DNA from: Flavobacteriaceae bacterium
GTDB taxonomy: Bacteria; Bacteroidota; Bacteroidia; Flavobacteriales; Flavobacteriaceae
Assembly: GCA_022425505.1 (NCBI GenBank)
Contig: JAKMFI010000044.1
Span: 1-32,567, forward strand
DNA: 32,567 nucleotides
Direction of reading: 5' to 3'
Shown in pieces: positions 1 through 8,311 of this stretch. A program made the translations under genes and the position numbers. The number at the start of each line of letters is the position of its first letter. Within the stretch, counting starts at the first letter, position 1. The notes beneath the pieces were generated by a model. That model saw only the letters and a program-made list of their open reading frames with translations, was not told the origin of the DNA and did no database searches.

Positions 1-117
1 CAAGAGATTCGCATACAAAAAGCAGCATTTCCCTTACATTTGGCACGCCTAAACGATGATAGCTATTACAAAACCTTGCGCAACAAACTCCATTGGGGGA
101 AAGACCGACGCAATTGA
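1..117 (+). CDS. nadK: NAD kinase, C-terminal fragment (5' end outside window)
   Basis: An open frame runs from the first base of the window to a TGA at 115-117 and encodes the last 38 residues of a protein. The tail, with phenylalanine-proline-leucine-histidine-leucine-alanine early on and the ending NKLHWGKDRRN, matches from memory the C-terminus of Bacteroidota NAD kinases, which end in a LRNKLHWG.D.RN pattern. NadK phosphorylates NAD to NADP in the cytoplasm. In flavobacteria it commonly sits directly upstream of a DUF6089 gene, uppS and bamA, which is the order seen here. The catalytic part is not in the window, so the call rests on the tail and on synteny. Confidence 0.75.
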   Translation, partial: QEIRIQKAAFPLHLARLNDDSYYKTLRNKLHWGKDRRN

Positions 118-165
118 GCAATAAATGTAAATCCTGATTCGTTTAGCATACATAATTCCTGTACA

Positions 166-867
166 GTGTTGAGAGCCATTCTATTGTGTCTGATTATTCC
201 CATGATATTTGCTCATGCGCAATATCGCGAAGTTGGGCTATTTCTTGGAGGTACGAACTACATTGGGGAGGTGGGAAAAACGACTTTTGTTCAACCCTCG
301 CTCAAATCGCCCTCTGCAACCCTGTTTTACAAAAGCAATTTTTCACCGCGTTTTGCCTTTCGTGTCGAACTAGGCTTGAGTTCAATTCAAGGCATCGACT
401 CCCTATCGGTAGAGCCATTACGAAGAGAACGTGCCAAAAGTTTTATCAATTCGATCAATCACACATCAGCCATACTAGAGGTCAATTATTTTGAAATGGA
501 TTTCTCTGACTTTAAAACTTCGTGGTCACCCTATCTATTCGCGGGATTGAGTTATTTAAAACACCGTGACTTGTACTACCCCGTCAGTGAATCCGTTGCC
601 AATTATCAAAACAATGACTTTTCATTTGCGATTCCCATGGGAGTTGGTGTCAAAACCCGTTTGGGTATGAATTTTCTATTGGGTTTTGAAATCAAGGCGC
701 TTTACACCTTTAGTGACAACCTCGATGGAAGTTTTCCTACATTTGTGGACGAAATTGATCAACAACTAGCATTTGGAAACAGTTTAAGTAACGATTGGAT
801 CATTTTTACTGGGTTTTCACTCTCCTATTCCTTTGGTCGTGGTTGGTTTATAGAAGGTCTATTATGA
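166..867 (+). CDS. DUF6089 family outer-membrane beta-barrel protein
   Basis: This is a 233-residue secreted protein. It starts at GTG 166; a TTG codon follows immediately and could be the real start. The N-terminus has a hydrophobic signal peptide ending near AHAQ (about residue 18). The rest alternates aromatic and polar residues, with an early YREVGLFLGGTNYIGEVG stretch, a central SPYLFAGLSYLKH strand and a last strand near FSLSYSFGRGWF. This pattern suits a small outer-membrane beta barrel and fits the DUF6089 family. The position between nadK and uppS is the usual flavobacterial one. Its stop overlaps the uppS start (ATGA at 864-867), so the two are translationally coupled. The exact function is unknown; a role in envelope assembly is inferred only from neighbours. 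Confidence 0.8.
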   Translation: MLRAILLCLIIPMIFAHAQYREVGLFLGGTNYIGEVGKTTFVQPSLKSPSATLFYKSNFSPRFAFRVELGLSSIQGIDSLSVEPLRRERAKSFINSINHTSAILEVNYFEMDFSDFKTSWSPYLFAGLSYLKHRDLYYPVSESVANYQNNDFSFAIPMGVGVKTRLGMNFLLGFEIKALYTFSDNLDGSFPTFVDEIDQQLAFGNSLSNDWIIFTGFSLSYSFGRGWFIEGLL

Positions 868-1604
868 CAGCAATTGACATTGATATCAAAAGATTGCCAA
901 AGCACATTGCCATTATCATGGATGGAAATGGTCGCTGGGCAAAGCTGCGTAACCAACCCCGTGTTTTTGGTCACCGTGAAGGGGCAAAATCGGTGCGTAA
1001 AGTTGTAGAGGCTGCTGCTCGCATAGGAATAAATAACCTGACCTTGTATGCGTTTTCGACTGAAAACTGGAATCGCCCAAAACACGAAGTCAAAACTTTG
1101 ATGAAGTTGCTTGTCAGCGCATTAAAGCGCGAACTGCCTTTGATGAAAAAGAACAATATCCGACTGAATGCGATTGGACATACTGATATGATGCCCGAGA
1201 ATGTTCAAAACGAATTGCAAGAGGTCTTGGACGAAACCAAAACGAATACGGGGCTTGTGCTGACCCTCGCCCTAAGCTATGGTGCACGACAAGAAATTCA
1301 GCGTGCAATTCAAGAAATCAGCTATAAAGTTAAAAATAACATAATTTCAGTTGAAAATGTTGACGAAGACATAATAAATAAGCATCTTTACACACAAAAT
1401 TTACCAGATGTCGATCTGCTGATTCGCACAAGTGGTGAAGTCCGAATAAGTAATTTTTTGTTGTGGCAAATCGCCTATGCAGAATTGTATTTTACTGAAG
1501 AGCTTTGGCCCGATTTTGACGAGACTTCCCTACACAATGCAATCACAGATTATCAACTAAGAGAACGTCGATTTGGAAAAACGAGTGAGCAAATTGCTGA
1601 ATAA
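864..1604 (+). CDS. uppS: Isoprenyl transferase (undecaprenyl diphosphate synthase)
   Basis: This cytoplasmic cis-prenyltransferase condenses isopentenyl diphosphate onto farnesyl diphosphate to make undecaprenyl diphosphate, the lipid carrier for peptidoglycan and O-antigen. The signature IAIIMDGNGRWAK lies at about residues 15-27 with catalytic Asp20. LYAFSTENWNRP follows in the middle and the substrate-binding RTSGEVRISNFLLWQ block near residues 190-204. The 246-residue length is normal. The ATG at 864 is chosen because it overlaps the upstream stop as ATGA and puts the conserved N-terminus in the usual place; an in-frame start at 795 would lie inside DUF6089. The 3' end overlaps the likely bamA start, so envelope lipid and outer-membrane protein assembly genes are coupled. 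Confidence 0.96.
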   Translation: MTAIDIDIKRLPKHIAIIMDGNGRWAKLRNQPRVFGHREGAKSVRKVVEAAARIGINNLTLYAFSTENWNRPKHEVKTLMKLLVSALKRELPLMKKNNIRLNAIGHTDMMPENVQNELQEVLDETKTNTGLVLTLALSYGARQEIQRAIQEISYKVKNNIISVENVDEDIINKHLYTQNLPDVDLLIRTSGEVRISNFLLWQIAYAELYFTEELWPDFDETSLHNAITDYQLRERRFGKTSEQIAE

Positions 1605-4122
1605 TATCACCCCTTGGATTTTTTTGTTTCTGACTGTATGTAGCAGTTCACTGGCGCAACAAACCCCCTCTTTTGATCAGGGAAAACTGTATACCTTGGG
1701 CAAAATTGAAGTCACTGGCATAAAAAGTTTTAGCCCACAAACTGTCATTGCGTATACTGGTCTTCGTACTGGACAACAAGTTCGAATCCCTGGAGATGAC
1801 ATCAGTGCCGTCATCAACAAACTTTGGAAACTCGAGCTCTTTAGCGACATCAACTTTTATCTGACACGAGTGGAAGGGGATACTGCTGATATTGAGATCT
1901 ACATTCAAGAGCTTCCAACGCTTTCTGATTTTACCATCACGGGGGTCAAAAAGAACAAACTACAAAGTTTGATTGACGACACGGGATTGAAAAAAGGGCT
2001 AAAAATCAGTGAAAACTTTTTAGAAACCACAGAAAACTACATCGTAAATAAGTACCGAAAAGATGGCTTTTTAAATTCGAAAGTCACCATCGAAACCAAA
2101 AAAGATACGGTTGGCAGCAACAGTCAAAAAATGCTGATCTTTATTGATCGTGGAGATCGTGTGAAAATCAACACCATTTCATTTGAGGGGAATGATGAAT
2201 TTAATGATGGTACGTTGCGAAAGCAATTCAAAAACACCAAACGTAAATTCTTTGGTCGCTTTTGGAAAAAATCAAAGTTCATTGAAGACGATTACAACGA
2301 AGACCTGGGCGCCCTTATCGATTACTACAAAGAAAAAGGGCATCGCGATGCAAGAGTGGTTTCTGATACAGTGATCTCCAATGACAATGAAATCGACGTT
2401 CAAGTCAAAGTGGTTGAGGGAAACAAATACTACTTTGGAGATGTTAACTTTTTGGGGAATAGTGTCTATTCCGATCGAGACCTTGCCCGCCTATTGGGAA
2501 TCGATAAAGGAGACACTTATAATGGGGTATTGCTCCGCAAACGGATCGCAGATCCCACCAAGCCAGATGGAGAGGATTTGACCAACCTATATCAAAACAA
2601 TGGGTATTTATTCTCGTCGGTTAACCCTGTCGAAATCAGTGCCGAGAACGACACCATCAACTTCGAAATTCGAATTATTGAAGGAAAACCAGCTTATTTT
2701 AATCGAATCACCGTGGTCGGTAACGATCGGACCAATGACCATGTGATTTACAGAGAAATCCGCACCAAACCAGGCGCATTGTACAGCAAAGATCTCGTTG
2801 TTCGATCGGTTCGAGAATTGGGTCAACTCGGTTTTTTCGATCCAGAGCAAATTTCTCCTGATTTTAAAAACGTAGACCCCAATGCAGGAACGGTGGATAT
2901 CGAATACGGACTCGTTGAAAAAGGAGCCAGTCAAATCGAGCTTCAAGGTGGATATGGCGGTGGTGGCTTTATCGGAACCCTTGGATTGAGTTTTAGCAAT
3001 TTTTCGATGCGAAACATTTGGAACAAATCGGCATACAGACCTGTTCCTATGGGGGATGGACAGCAGTTGTCATTGCGTTTGCAAAAAAGTCGTTTTTACG
3101 AAACCTACAGTTTTTCATTTGCAGAACCGTGGCTTGGCGGCCAACAGCCGGTTCAATTTTCAACCTCGATTTCACAAACTACTCAGTACCGATATAATTA
3201 CTTTACAGGTCGTGCAGACACAAGTCAGTATTTTAAAATTCGTGGTATAAATATCGGCTTGGCCAAACGCTTACAAGTGCCTGACGATTACTTTACCCTT
3301 TCTCAAGCAATCGGTTATCAATTTTATGATTTAAATAATTACTATACGGGCCTATTCACCTTTGGAGATGGCGTATCAAACAATCTGTATTACACCGTTG
3401 CCCTATCCCGAAATAACACCTATACCAACCCCATTTTTCCCTTAGGAGGCTCTCAATTTTCAGTAAGTGCAAAGGTTTCATTTCCGTATTCTTTGGTCAA
3501 TAATGTAGATTATGCGAATTTGGGAGAACAAGCTGCCTATCAAAATACAGACGGAACGCCAGATCAAGCAAAAATTGATCAGGAGAAATTTAAGTGGTTG
3601 GAGTATTACAAATTGAAATTTTCTGGCTCATGGTATAGCACGATCATCGACAAATTGGTACTGAAAACACATACTGAGTTTGGTTACTTGGGAACATACA
3701 ATACAGATCGTGGAATCATTCCATTTGAGCGCTTTTATTTGGGTGGGGATGGACTTTCACAGTATGCACTTGATGGACGAGAAACCATCGCCATGAGAGG
3801 ATACGAAAACCAGTCTTTATCGGATCGGGATGGCGCCACGATTTACAATAAGTTTTCGTTGGAGCTGCGGTATCCAATCACCCTCAAACCGTCGGCTTCT
3901 ATTTATGCATTGAGTTTTTTGGAAGCAGCAAATTCCTATAACAATTTTAAGCAATATAATCCGTTTGATATGAAGAGGTCCGCTGGTTTTGGGATTCGAA
4001 TTTTTATGCCTGCCTTTGGTCTTCTCGGAATCGATTTTGGATATGGATTTGACAGCCCTAGTGAAGGTGATCTGAGCCCCCACGGATGGGAAACACACTT
4101 TATCATCGGGCAGCAATTTTAA
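1585..4122 (+). CDS. bamA: Outer membrane protein assembly factor BamA
   Basis: BamA inserts beta-barrel proteins into the outer membrane. A signal peptide (hydrophobic ITPWIFLFLTV, cleavage near SLAQQ) is followed by about five POTRA repeats up to about residue 430. These show the typical G(N/K)..... spacing, as in ISFEGNDEFNDGTLRKQF, VNFLGNSVYSDRDLARLL and ITVVGNDRTNDHVIYREI. The C-terminal half is a surface-antigen (D15) 16-strand barrel with a glycine-rich LQGGYGGGGF entry strand, the MRGYENQSL version of the conserved VRGF loop, and a terminal aromatic residue (IGQQF). The start is uncertain: GTG 1585 is chosen, TTG 1573 is the alternative, and both overlap uppS. About 845 residues is normal for the phylum. 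Skp-like chaperones follow at once. Confidence 0.95.
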   Translation: MSKLLNNITPWIFLFLTVCSSSLAQQTPSFDQGKLYTLGKIEVTGIKSFSPQTVIAYTGLRTGQQVRIPGDDISAVINKLWKLELFSDINFYLTRVEGDTADIEIYIQELPTLSDFTITGVKKNKLQSLIDDTGLKKGLKISENFLETTENYIVNKYRKDGFLNSKVTIETKKDTVGSNSQKMLIFIDRGDRVKINTISFEGNDEFNDGTLRKQFKNTKRKFFGRFWKKSKFIEDDYNEDLGALIDYYKEKGHRDARVVSDTVISNDNEIDVQVKVVEGNKYYFGDVNFLGNSVYSDRDLARLLGIDKGDTYNGVLLRKRIADPTKPDGEDLTNLYQNNGYLFSSVNPVEISAENDTINFEIRIIEGKPAYFNRITVVGNDRTNDHVIYREIRTKPGALYSKDLVVRSVRELGQLGFFDPEQISPDFKNVDPNAGTVDIEYGLVEKGASQIELQGGYGGGGFIGTLGLSFSNFSMRNIWNKSAYRPVPMGDGQQLSLRLQKSRFYETYSFSFAEPWLGGQQPVQFSTSISQTTQYRYNYFTGRADTSQYFKIRGINIGLAKRLQVPDDYFTLSQAIGYQFYDLNNYYTGLFTFGDGVSNNLYYTVALSRNNTYTNPIFPLGGSQFSVSAKVSFPYSLVNNVDYANLGEQAAYQNTDGTPDQAKIDQEKFKWLEYYKLKFSGSWYSTIIDKLVLKTHTEFGYLGTYNTDRGIIPFERFYLGGDGLSQYALDGRETIAMRGYENQSLSDRDGATIYNKFSLELRYPITLKPSASIYALSFLEAANSYNNFKQYNPFDMKRSAGFGIRIFMPAFGLLGIDFGYGFDSPSEGDLSPHGWETHFIIGQQF

Positions 4123-4128
4123 TTTGTT

Positions 4129-4779
4129 TTGAAAAGAATTTTATTTCTTGGGCTTTTCTTGTGCTTTACAACTCTGGTCGTGGCGCAAAACCGGGTTCGT
4201 ATCGGCTTTATGGATATGGATCGTGTGCTTGAAAATCTTAATGATTATAAAGATGCCAATGCGGCCTTGGAAGATAAAATCCGCTTTTGGAAAGAAGAAG
4301 TCAACAATAAACAAAGTAAAATCGACGAACTGCAGCAAAAATTGGATCTCGAACGTCCTTTACTGACAGAAGAGCTGATTGAAGAGAGAGAAGAAGATAT
4401 TGCCTTTGAACAAGAAGAGCTAAATACCTATCAACAAAAACGATTTGGACCGCAAGGCGATTGGTTGGCGCAAAAGATCATTTTTATTCAGCCAATCCAA
4501 GATAAAATTTTGGAAGCCGTCAAAGAAGTTGCGGAAAATCGAAAACTAGATTATGTATTTGATCGAAGTGCTGAAATTTTGGTCTTCCATTCGGAAAAAA
4601 AGTACGATATTAGCAACCTTGTTGTAAAATATATCAATCAAAAAGACAAGAATAAAGCACGAGAGGAACTCGTTGAATCTCGTAAACAGGAGCATAATGC
4701 TGCTCGCCAAAAGGTTTTAGAAAAGCGTAAAAGAGAAATGGACTCGCTACGAAAAGCGAAAGCCAGTGAGCAGAAATAA
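4129..4779 (+). CDS. OmpH/Skp family periplasmic chaperone (longer paralogue)
   Basis: This 216-residue protein begins at TTG 4129, six bases after the bamA stop. A signal peptide (LFLGLFLCFTTLVVAQ) precedes the OmpH core, which opens with RIGFMDMDRVLENL. A long charged coiled coil follows (about residues 45-110), then a return strand reading LDYVFDRSAEILVFHSEKKYDISN. The C-terminus has an extra, strongly basic helix rich in Lys, Arg and Glu (residues 170-216) that the second paralogue lacks. Skp-type chaperones hold unfolded outer-membrane proteins in the periplasm and hand them to BamA, so the context fits exactly. The family assignment is firm; division of labour between the two copies is not known. 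Confidence 0.9.
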   Translation: MKRILFLGLFLCFTTLVVAQNRVRIGFMDMDRVLENLNDYKDANAALEDKIRFWKEEVNNKQSKIDELQQKLDLERPLLTEELIEEREEDIAFEQEELNTYQQKRFGPQGDWLAQKIIFIQPIQDKILEAVKEVAENRKLDYVFDRSAEILVFHSEKKYDISNLVVKYINQKDKNKAREELVESRKQEHNAARQKVLEKRKREMDSLRKAKASEQK

Positions 4780-4796
4780 AATTAAACCTCAATAGA

Positions 4797-5306
4797 ATGA
4801 AAATTAAATTTACACACTATATCACAGCAATCTGCATTGCTTTTATGAGCTTTACAGCCCAAGCACAATCTAAGGTAACTCACATCGACTTTCAAAAACT
4901 TGTGAGTGAGATGCCCGAGGTTATCGCTGCGCAGGAAGAGATTCAAAAACTAGAAAAGGATTATACCAATGAGATTGAATCTTCTCTAAAAGAACTGCAA
5001 ACAAAAATGCAAAACTACTCTGCAGATGCTGAGAATCAGACTGACCTAACAAATCAAAAGCGTCAGCAAGAATTGCAGGGTATGGAGCAAAATATCCAAC
5101 AGTTTCGTCAAACAGCTCTCCAAGACGTGCAGCAAAAACAAGCCGACTTGCTACGTCCTTTGATTGAGAAGGCACGTGCCGCAGCCGAAAAAGTTGCGAC
5201 TGCACAAGGGTTTGACTATGTGATGGACTCCAGTCAAGGATCTTCTGTACTCATGGCCAAAGGAAAAGACCTGATGGCAGACGTCAAAACTGAGCTTGGC
5301 TTCTAG
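4797..5306 (+). CDS. OmpH/Skp family periplasmic chaperone (shorter paralogue)
   Basis: This second Skp-like chaperone has 169 residues and starts at ATG 4797, 17 bases after its paralogue. The signal peptide ends near TAQAQ (residue 24). The mature protein has the OmpH order: strand KVTHIDFQKLVSEMPEV, a Gln/Glu/Lys-rich coiled-coil arm from about residue 40 to 120, and a return strand FDYVMDSSQGSSVLMAKG. The length is close to E. coli Skp. It is the last gene of the nadK-bamA transcription unit, because a terminator hairpin follows 23 bases downstream. Two Skp genes behind bamA is the usual arrangement in flavobacteria. Confidence 0.92.
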   Translation: MKIKFTHYITAICIAFMSFTAQAQSKVTHIDFQKLVSEMPEVIAAQEEIQKLEKDYTNEIESSLKELQTKMQNYSADAENQTDLTNQKRQQELQGMEQNIQQFRQTALQDVQQKQADLLRPLIEKARAAAEKVATAQGFDYVMDSSQGSSVLMAKGKDLMADVKTELGF

Positions 5307-5329
5307 ATAAACCTCTGTAATAAACATTT

Positions 5330-5364
5330 AAAACTGCCTTTTTTATGGGTAGTTTTTTATTTTT
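5330..5364 (+). terminator. Rho-independent terminator after the bamA-skp operon
   Basis: The arms AAAACTGCC (5330-5338) and GGTAGTTTT (5348-5356) pair across a T-rich loop with one G-U pair. The hairpin is followed by more T-rich sequence up to 5364. It sits between the second skp stop and the murI start at 5370, so it should end the envelope operon. A murI promoter would have to overlap it. Confidence 0.6.
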
Positions 5365-5369
5365 ACACC

Positions 5370-6149
5370 ATGGGTGATCGTCCAATAGGCGTATTTGATT
5401 CGGGTGTGGGTGGCTTATCGCTATTGGGTGAACTTCGATCCTTACTTCCAAACGAAAATTTTATCTATATATCTGATAACGCATTTGCTCCATACGGCGC
5501 CTTATCCCCCGAGGATATCCGAAAAAGAAGTCAGGCGTTGACCCAATGGCTAATTGAACAGTCCAGTAAACTCATTGTGGTGGCGTGTAATACCGCAACA
5601 ACAAATGCCATTGAATCGTTGCGAAAAACCCATCCGATCCCTTTTGTCGGAATCGAACCAGCAATCAAGCCAGCTGCACTACAAACCAAAACAGGAGTTG
5701 TTGGCGTACTTGCGACCAAAGGGACCTTAAGCAGTGGACTCTTTCATGAAACCTCTACGGCCTATGGTCAAGGTGTTCGAATCCTCGAAAAGGAAGGGAA
5801 ACATTTGGTCGAGATGATCGAAAATGGAATGCTCCAAAGCGAAGAAATGGAGCAACTCTTGCATAGCTATACGCAACCCATGATCGAACAAGGGGTTGAC
5901 CACTTGGTTTTGGGGTGTACGCACTACCCCTTTTTAACGCCCATATTGACTCGAATCCTGCCGCAACAAATCAAAATCGTTGACTGCAATGGTGCTGTCG
6001 CCAAACAAGTCGAGCGCGTCTTGAATAAAAAAGATTTAGGTTGTGAGTCTCAACATCTGGGGAATACCACTTACTTCTACACGGGGGATTCACAAACCAT
6101 GCGTCAATTTGTTTCTCCTGATGATGTCAATGTACTTTCTATTCCGTAA
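5370..6149 (+). CDS. murI: Glutamate racemase
   Basis: MurI interconverts L- and D-glutamate in the cytoplasm and supplies D-Glu for peptidoglycan. The N-terminus has the PIGVFDSGVGGLS signature with Asp10-Ser11. The two catalytic cysteines are present: Cys73 in VVACNTATTNA and Cys183 in LVLGCTHYPFL. At 259 residues the length is typical. The ATG at 5370 follows directly after the terminator of the upstream operon, so the gene may be transcribed separately or by read-through. Its stop (6147-6149) overlaps by 11 bases the end of the convergent gamma-carbonic-anhydrase-like gene. Confidence 0.97.
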   Translation: MGDRPIGVFDSGVGGLSLLGELRSLLPNENFIYISDNAFAPYGALSPEDIRKRSQALTQWLIEQSSKLIVVACNTATTNAIESLRKTHPIPFVGIEPAIKPAALQTKTGVVGVLATKGTLSSGLFHETSTAYGQGVRILEKEGKHLVEMIENGMLQSEEMEQLLHSYTQPMIEQGVDHLVLGCTHYPFLTPILTRILPQQIKIVDCNGAVAKQVERVLNKKDLGCESQHLGNTTYFYTGDSQTMRQFVSPDDVNVLSIP

Positions 6150-6651
6150 ACCAACCCGCATAATTGGTATAGTTGTCTGCTATTCTTTCGATTTCACCTT
6201 CTAAGAGTTCGGCTGAAATATCCTTAATCTTTTTTGCAGGAACTCCTCCATAGATCGTACCCGATGGCACGTGAGTTCCTTGTGTTAGGACTGCCCCAGC
6301 AGCAATAATGCTGTTGGGCTCAACCACACAGTCGTCCATCACAATCGAACCCATTCCAATCAAAACATTGTCGTGAATCGTACATCCGTGCACAATCGCA
6401 TTATGTCCAATCGAAACACGATTTCCGATTGTTGTTGGAGAACGCTCATAGGTCGCATGGATCACTGCGCCATCTTGGATATTGACTCGGTCTCCAATTC
6501 GAATACTGTGGACATCACCTCGAATGACTGCGTGATACCAGACCGAACAATCCCGACCCATCACCACGTCACCAATGACAACAGAAGTCTCAGAAAAAAA
6601 ACAATTCACCCCATGAATAGGCGTTTTTCCACGTACTGTTTTTAGAATCAT
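6139..6651 (-). CDS. Gamma-carbonic anhydrase family protein (left-handed beta-helix)
   Basis: This 170-residue protein consists mainly of hexapeptide repeats that form a left-handed parallel beta helix, with repeats such as VVIGDV, IRIGDR, TTIGNR and VSIGHN. The three metal-ligand histidines of the gamma-CA/YrdA/PaaY group appear to be present: His65 in GAVIHATY, and His83 and His88 in IGHNAIVHGC. Dimer-contact features WYHAVIRGDV and the C-terminal GVPAKKIKDIS match the family. Members may hydrate CO2 or act as thioesterase or transferase relatives, so the substrate cannot be read from sequence. It is a single gene, convergent with murI and divergent from the NifU-like gene across 65 bases. 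Confidence 0.88.
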   Translation of the reverse strand: MILKTVRGKTPIHGVNCFFSETSVVIGDVVMGRDCSVWYHAVIRGDVHSIRIGDRVNIQDGAVIHATYERSPTTIGNRVSIGHNAIVHGCTIHDNVLIGMGSIVMDDCVVEPNSIIAAGAVLTQGTHVPSGTIYGGVPAKKIKDISAELLEGEIERIADNYTNYAGWFTE

Positions 6652-6676
6652 GTTTAAATGTACAAAATCAAAGGGT

Positions 6677-6702
6677 TTGATGATGTGGTTTGTGTATTTT
6701 TG
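6677..6702 (+). promoter_or_regulatory. Putative Bacteroidota promoter of the NifU-like gene
   Basis: TATTTTTG at 6695-6702 matches the Bacteroidota -7 consensus TAnnTTTG exactly. A TTG at 6677-6679 could serve as the -33 element, but the 15-base spacer is shorter than usual. The predicted transcription start falls just before ATG 6717. That argues against the in-frame TTG at 6690 as the gene start. Confidence 0.45.
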
Positions 6703-6716
6703 TAAAAAATTGCGCT

Positions 6717-7583
6717 ATGTTTCAGTTTACCATTGCAACAACTGACAACCCAACTCGAATTCGTTTTGTAAGCAACCAACCCTTAGGCGATGATCAAATC
6801 GACTTTACAAATGTTGACGATGCTGGAGGTTTCCCATTGATCCAACAATTGTTTTACCTCCCTTTTGTCAAGCATGTTCGTTTGACTGAAAATTGGATCG
6901 AGGTTGAGCGTTTTGATATCCTAGAGTGGGCTGATGTGCAAGACGAAGTTGCATCACAACTCGCCGATTACCTCAATCAGGGTGGAAAGGTCAAAAAACA
7001 AGCCGATCAAAAAGAAGCCATTTCGGTTTATGCGGAAAGCACACCCAACCCTGCTGTGATGAAATTTGTTTGTAGCAAACGTATCGTAGGCGAAGTTTAT
7101 GAAGCAAAAAATATTGATGACGCAAAGAACTCCCCTCTGTCGACTGAATTGTTTCATAAGCCCTATGTCAAAGAGGTATTTATGGACGAGAATTTTATCT
7201 CGATTACCAAATATGAAATCTCCGAGTGGGAAGAAATTGTACAAGACTTACGTCAATACCTTCGCGATTATATCGCAGACAACAAGGCCGTGGTCACTGG
7301 AGACACATCCCCAAAAGAGAATGCTCCACAAACTGCGTATGGGGGTACCGCTTTGGAAATTATCCAAATTATCGATCAACATATCAAACCCGCCGTTGCT
7401 TCTGACGGTGGAAACATCGTGTTTGATTCATACAATGAAGAGCTCAAATCCGTTCAAGTCATTCTACAAGGTGCTTGTAGCGGATGTCCTTCCTCTACTT
7501 TTACGCTAAAAAACGGAATCGAGCAATTGCTACGCGAAATGTTACCTGGCAAGGTTGAAGCCGTAACAGCAATCAACGGTTAG
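6717..7583 (+). CDS. NifU/Nfu-type Fe-S cluster scaffold with two Nfu N-domains
   Basis: This 288-residue protein is likely to assemble and deliver Fe-S clusters in the cytoplasm. The C-terminal NifU domain (about residues 210-288) carries the cluster-binding pair in GACSGCPSST. Ahead of it are two tandem Nfu N-type domains. The first (about 1-90) opens FTIATTDNPTRIRFV and the second (about 105-195) opens YAESTPNPAVMKFV; both share a (F/H)..P(F/Y)VK.V....N(W/F)I pattern and an EW-plus-helix end. The ATG at 6717 is preferred because a promoter-like element lies just upstream. Its TAG stop overlaps the stop of the convergent tsaB gene. Confidence 0.9.
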   Translation: MFQFTIATTDNPTRIRFVSNQPLGDDQIDFTNVDDAGGFPLIQQLFYLPFVKHVRLTENWIEVERFDILEWADVQDEVASQLADYLNQGGKVKKQADQKEAISVYAESTPNPAVMKFVCSKRIVGEVYEAKNIDDAKNSPLSTELFHKPYVKEVFMDENFISITKYEISEWEEIVQDLRQYLRDYIADNKAVVTGDTSPKENAPQTAYGGTALEIIQIIDQHIKPAVASDGGNIVFDSYNEELKSVQVILQGACSGCPSSTFTLKNGIEQLLREMLPGKVEAVTAING

Positions 7584-8281
7584 GTCGACTGACCCAAGGC
7601 GTTCTTTTTTTGCGGGCTTGTTTGGAATGCTTTGAGATAGTCTACATCAAAATAGGCGACATCCTCAAAAACCTGTTGTTCAAATGCATCTTGTGCCTGT
7701 TTTACCATCTGTGCTGCACTTGGGTATGATGGATCTTTCGGGAAAACAAATTGTGTGTTGTGATCGATAATCTCTTCGCATTTTTCAAGTCCAGTTCCCA
7801 CAAAATAAACCGGTCCTTTTGCTGTCCATTCGGCAAAGCTTTTAGGTGATATTATATGTGGACTAGCAGGTTGTACGCAATGATAGTCGTGAGTATAAAT
7901 TGCACAATATACCTCGTCTCTGCGAGCATCAAGAGTCGCAATGATATGACCATCGCTTGGTGTGATTTCACGTGCAACAATATCCAGGGTTGGAATTGCG
8001 ATCAGGGGGATGTCATTAGCGTAGCATAGCCCTTTGGCAGCAGCAGCTCCAATACGAAGTCCTGTATATGATCCTGGACCCGAGCTCAGGGCAATGGCAG
8101 CCAAGTCGGAAGGTTTTAGATTGTGTTTGAACAATACCTTATCGATATAGGTATGCAAGAGTTGGGCATGCTGATAGTTCTCATGGTTGGATTGTACCAA
8201 ACTGGATAGTTCGCCGTCTTCACAAAGTGCGACCGAACACTGGGTTGTTGTGGTTTCTATACAAAGCAAATGCGATGGCAT
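7580..8281 (-). CDS. tsaB: tRNA N6-threonylcarbamoyladenosine biosynthesis protein TsaB
   Basis: TsaB is an ASKHA-fold partner of TsaD and is needed to make t6A at position 37 of ANN-decoding tRNAs. The N-terminus HLLCIETTTTQCSVALCEDG is the phosphate-1-like strand, and SSGPGSYTGLRIG (about residues 65-78) is the family hallmark. The 233-residue length is normal. ATG 8281 is chosen over a TTG at 8296 because it places the first strand five residues from the start, as usual. The gene lies 30 bases after the TolC-like gene and is probably the last gene of the efflux operon, an unrelated essential passenger. It meets the NifU-like gene tail to tail with a 4-base overlap. Confidence 0.95.
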   Translation of the reverse strand: MPSHLLCIETTTTQCSVALCEDGELSSLVQSNHENYQHAQLLHTYIDKVLFKHNLKPSDLAAIALSSGPGSYTGLRIGAAAAKGLCYANDIPLIAIPTLDIVAREITPSDGHIIATLDARRDEVYCAIYTHDYHCVQPASPHIISPKSFAEWTAKGPVYFVGTGLEKCEEIIDHNTQFVFPKDPSYPSAAQMVKQAQDAFEQQVFEDVAYFDVDYLKAFQTSPQKKNALGQST

Positions 8282-8311
8282 ACCCAAAAATAGCAAACAA
8301 AGTGCTACCGA

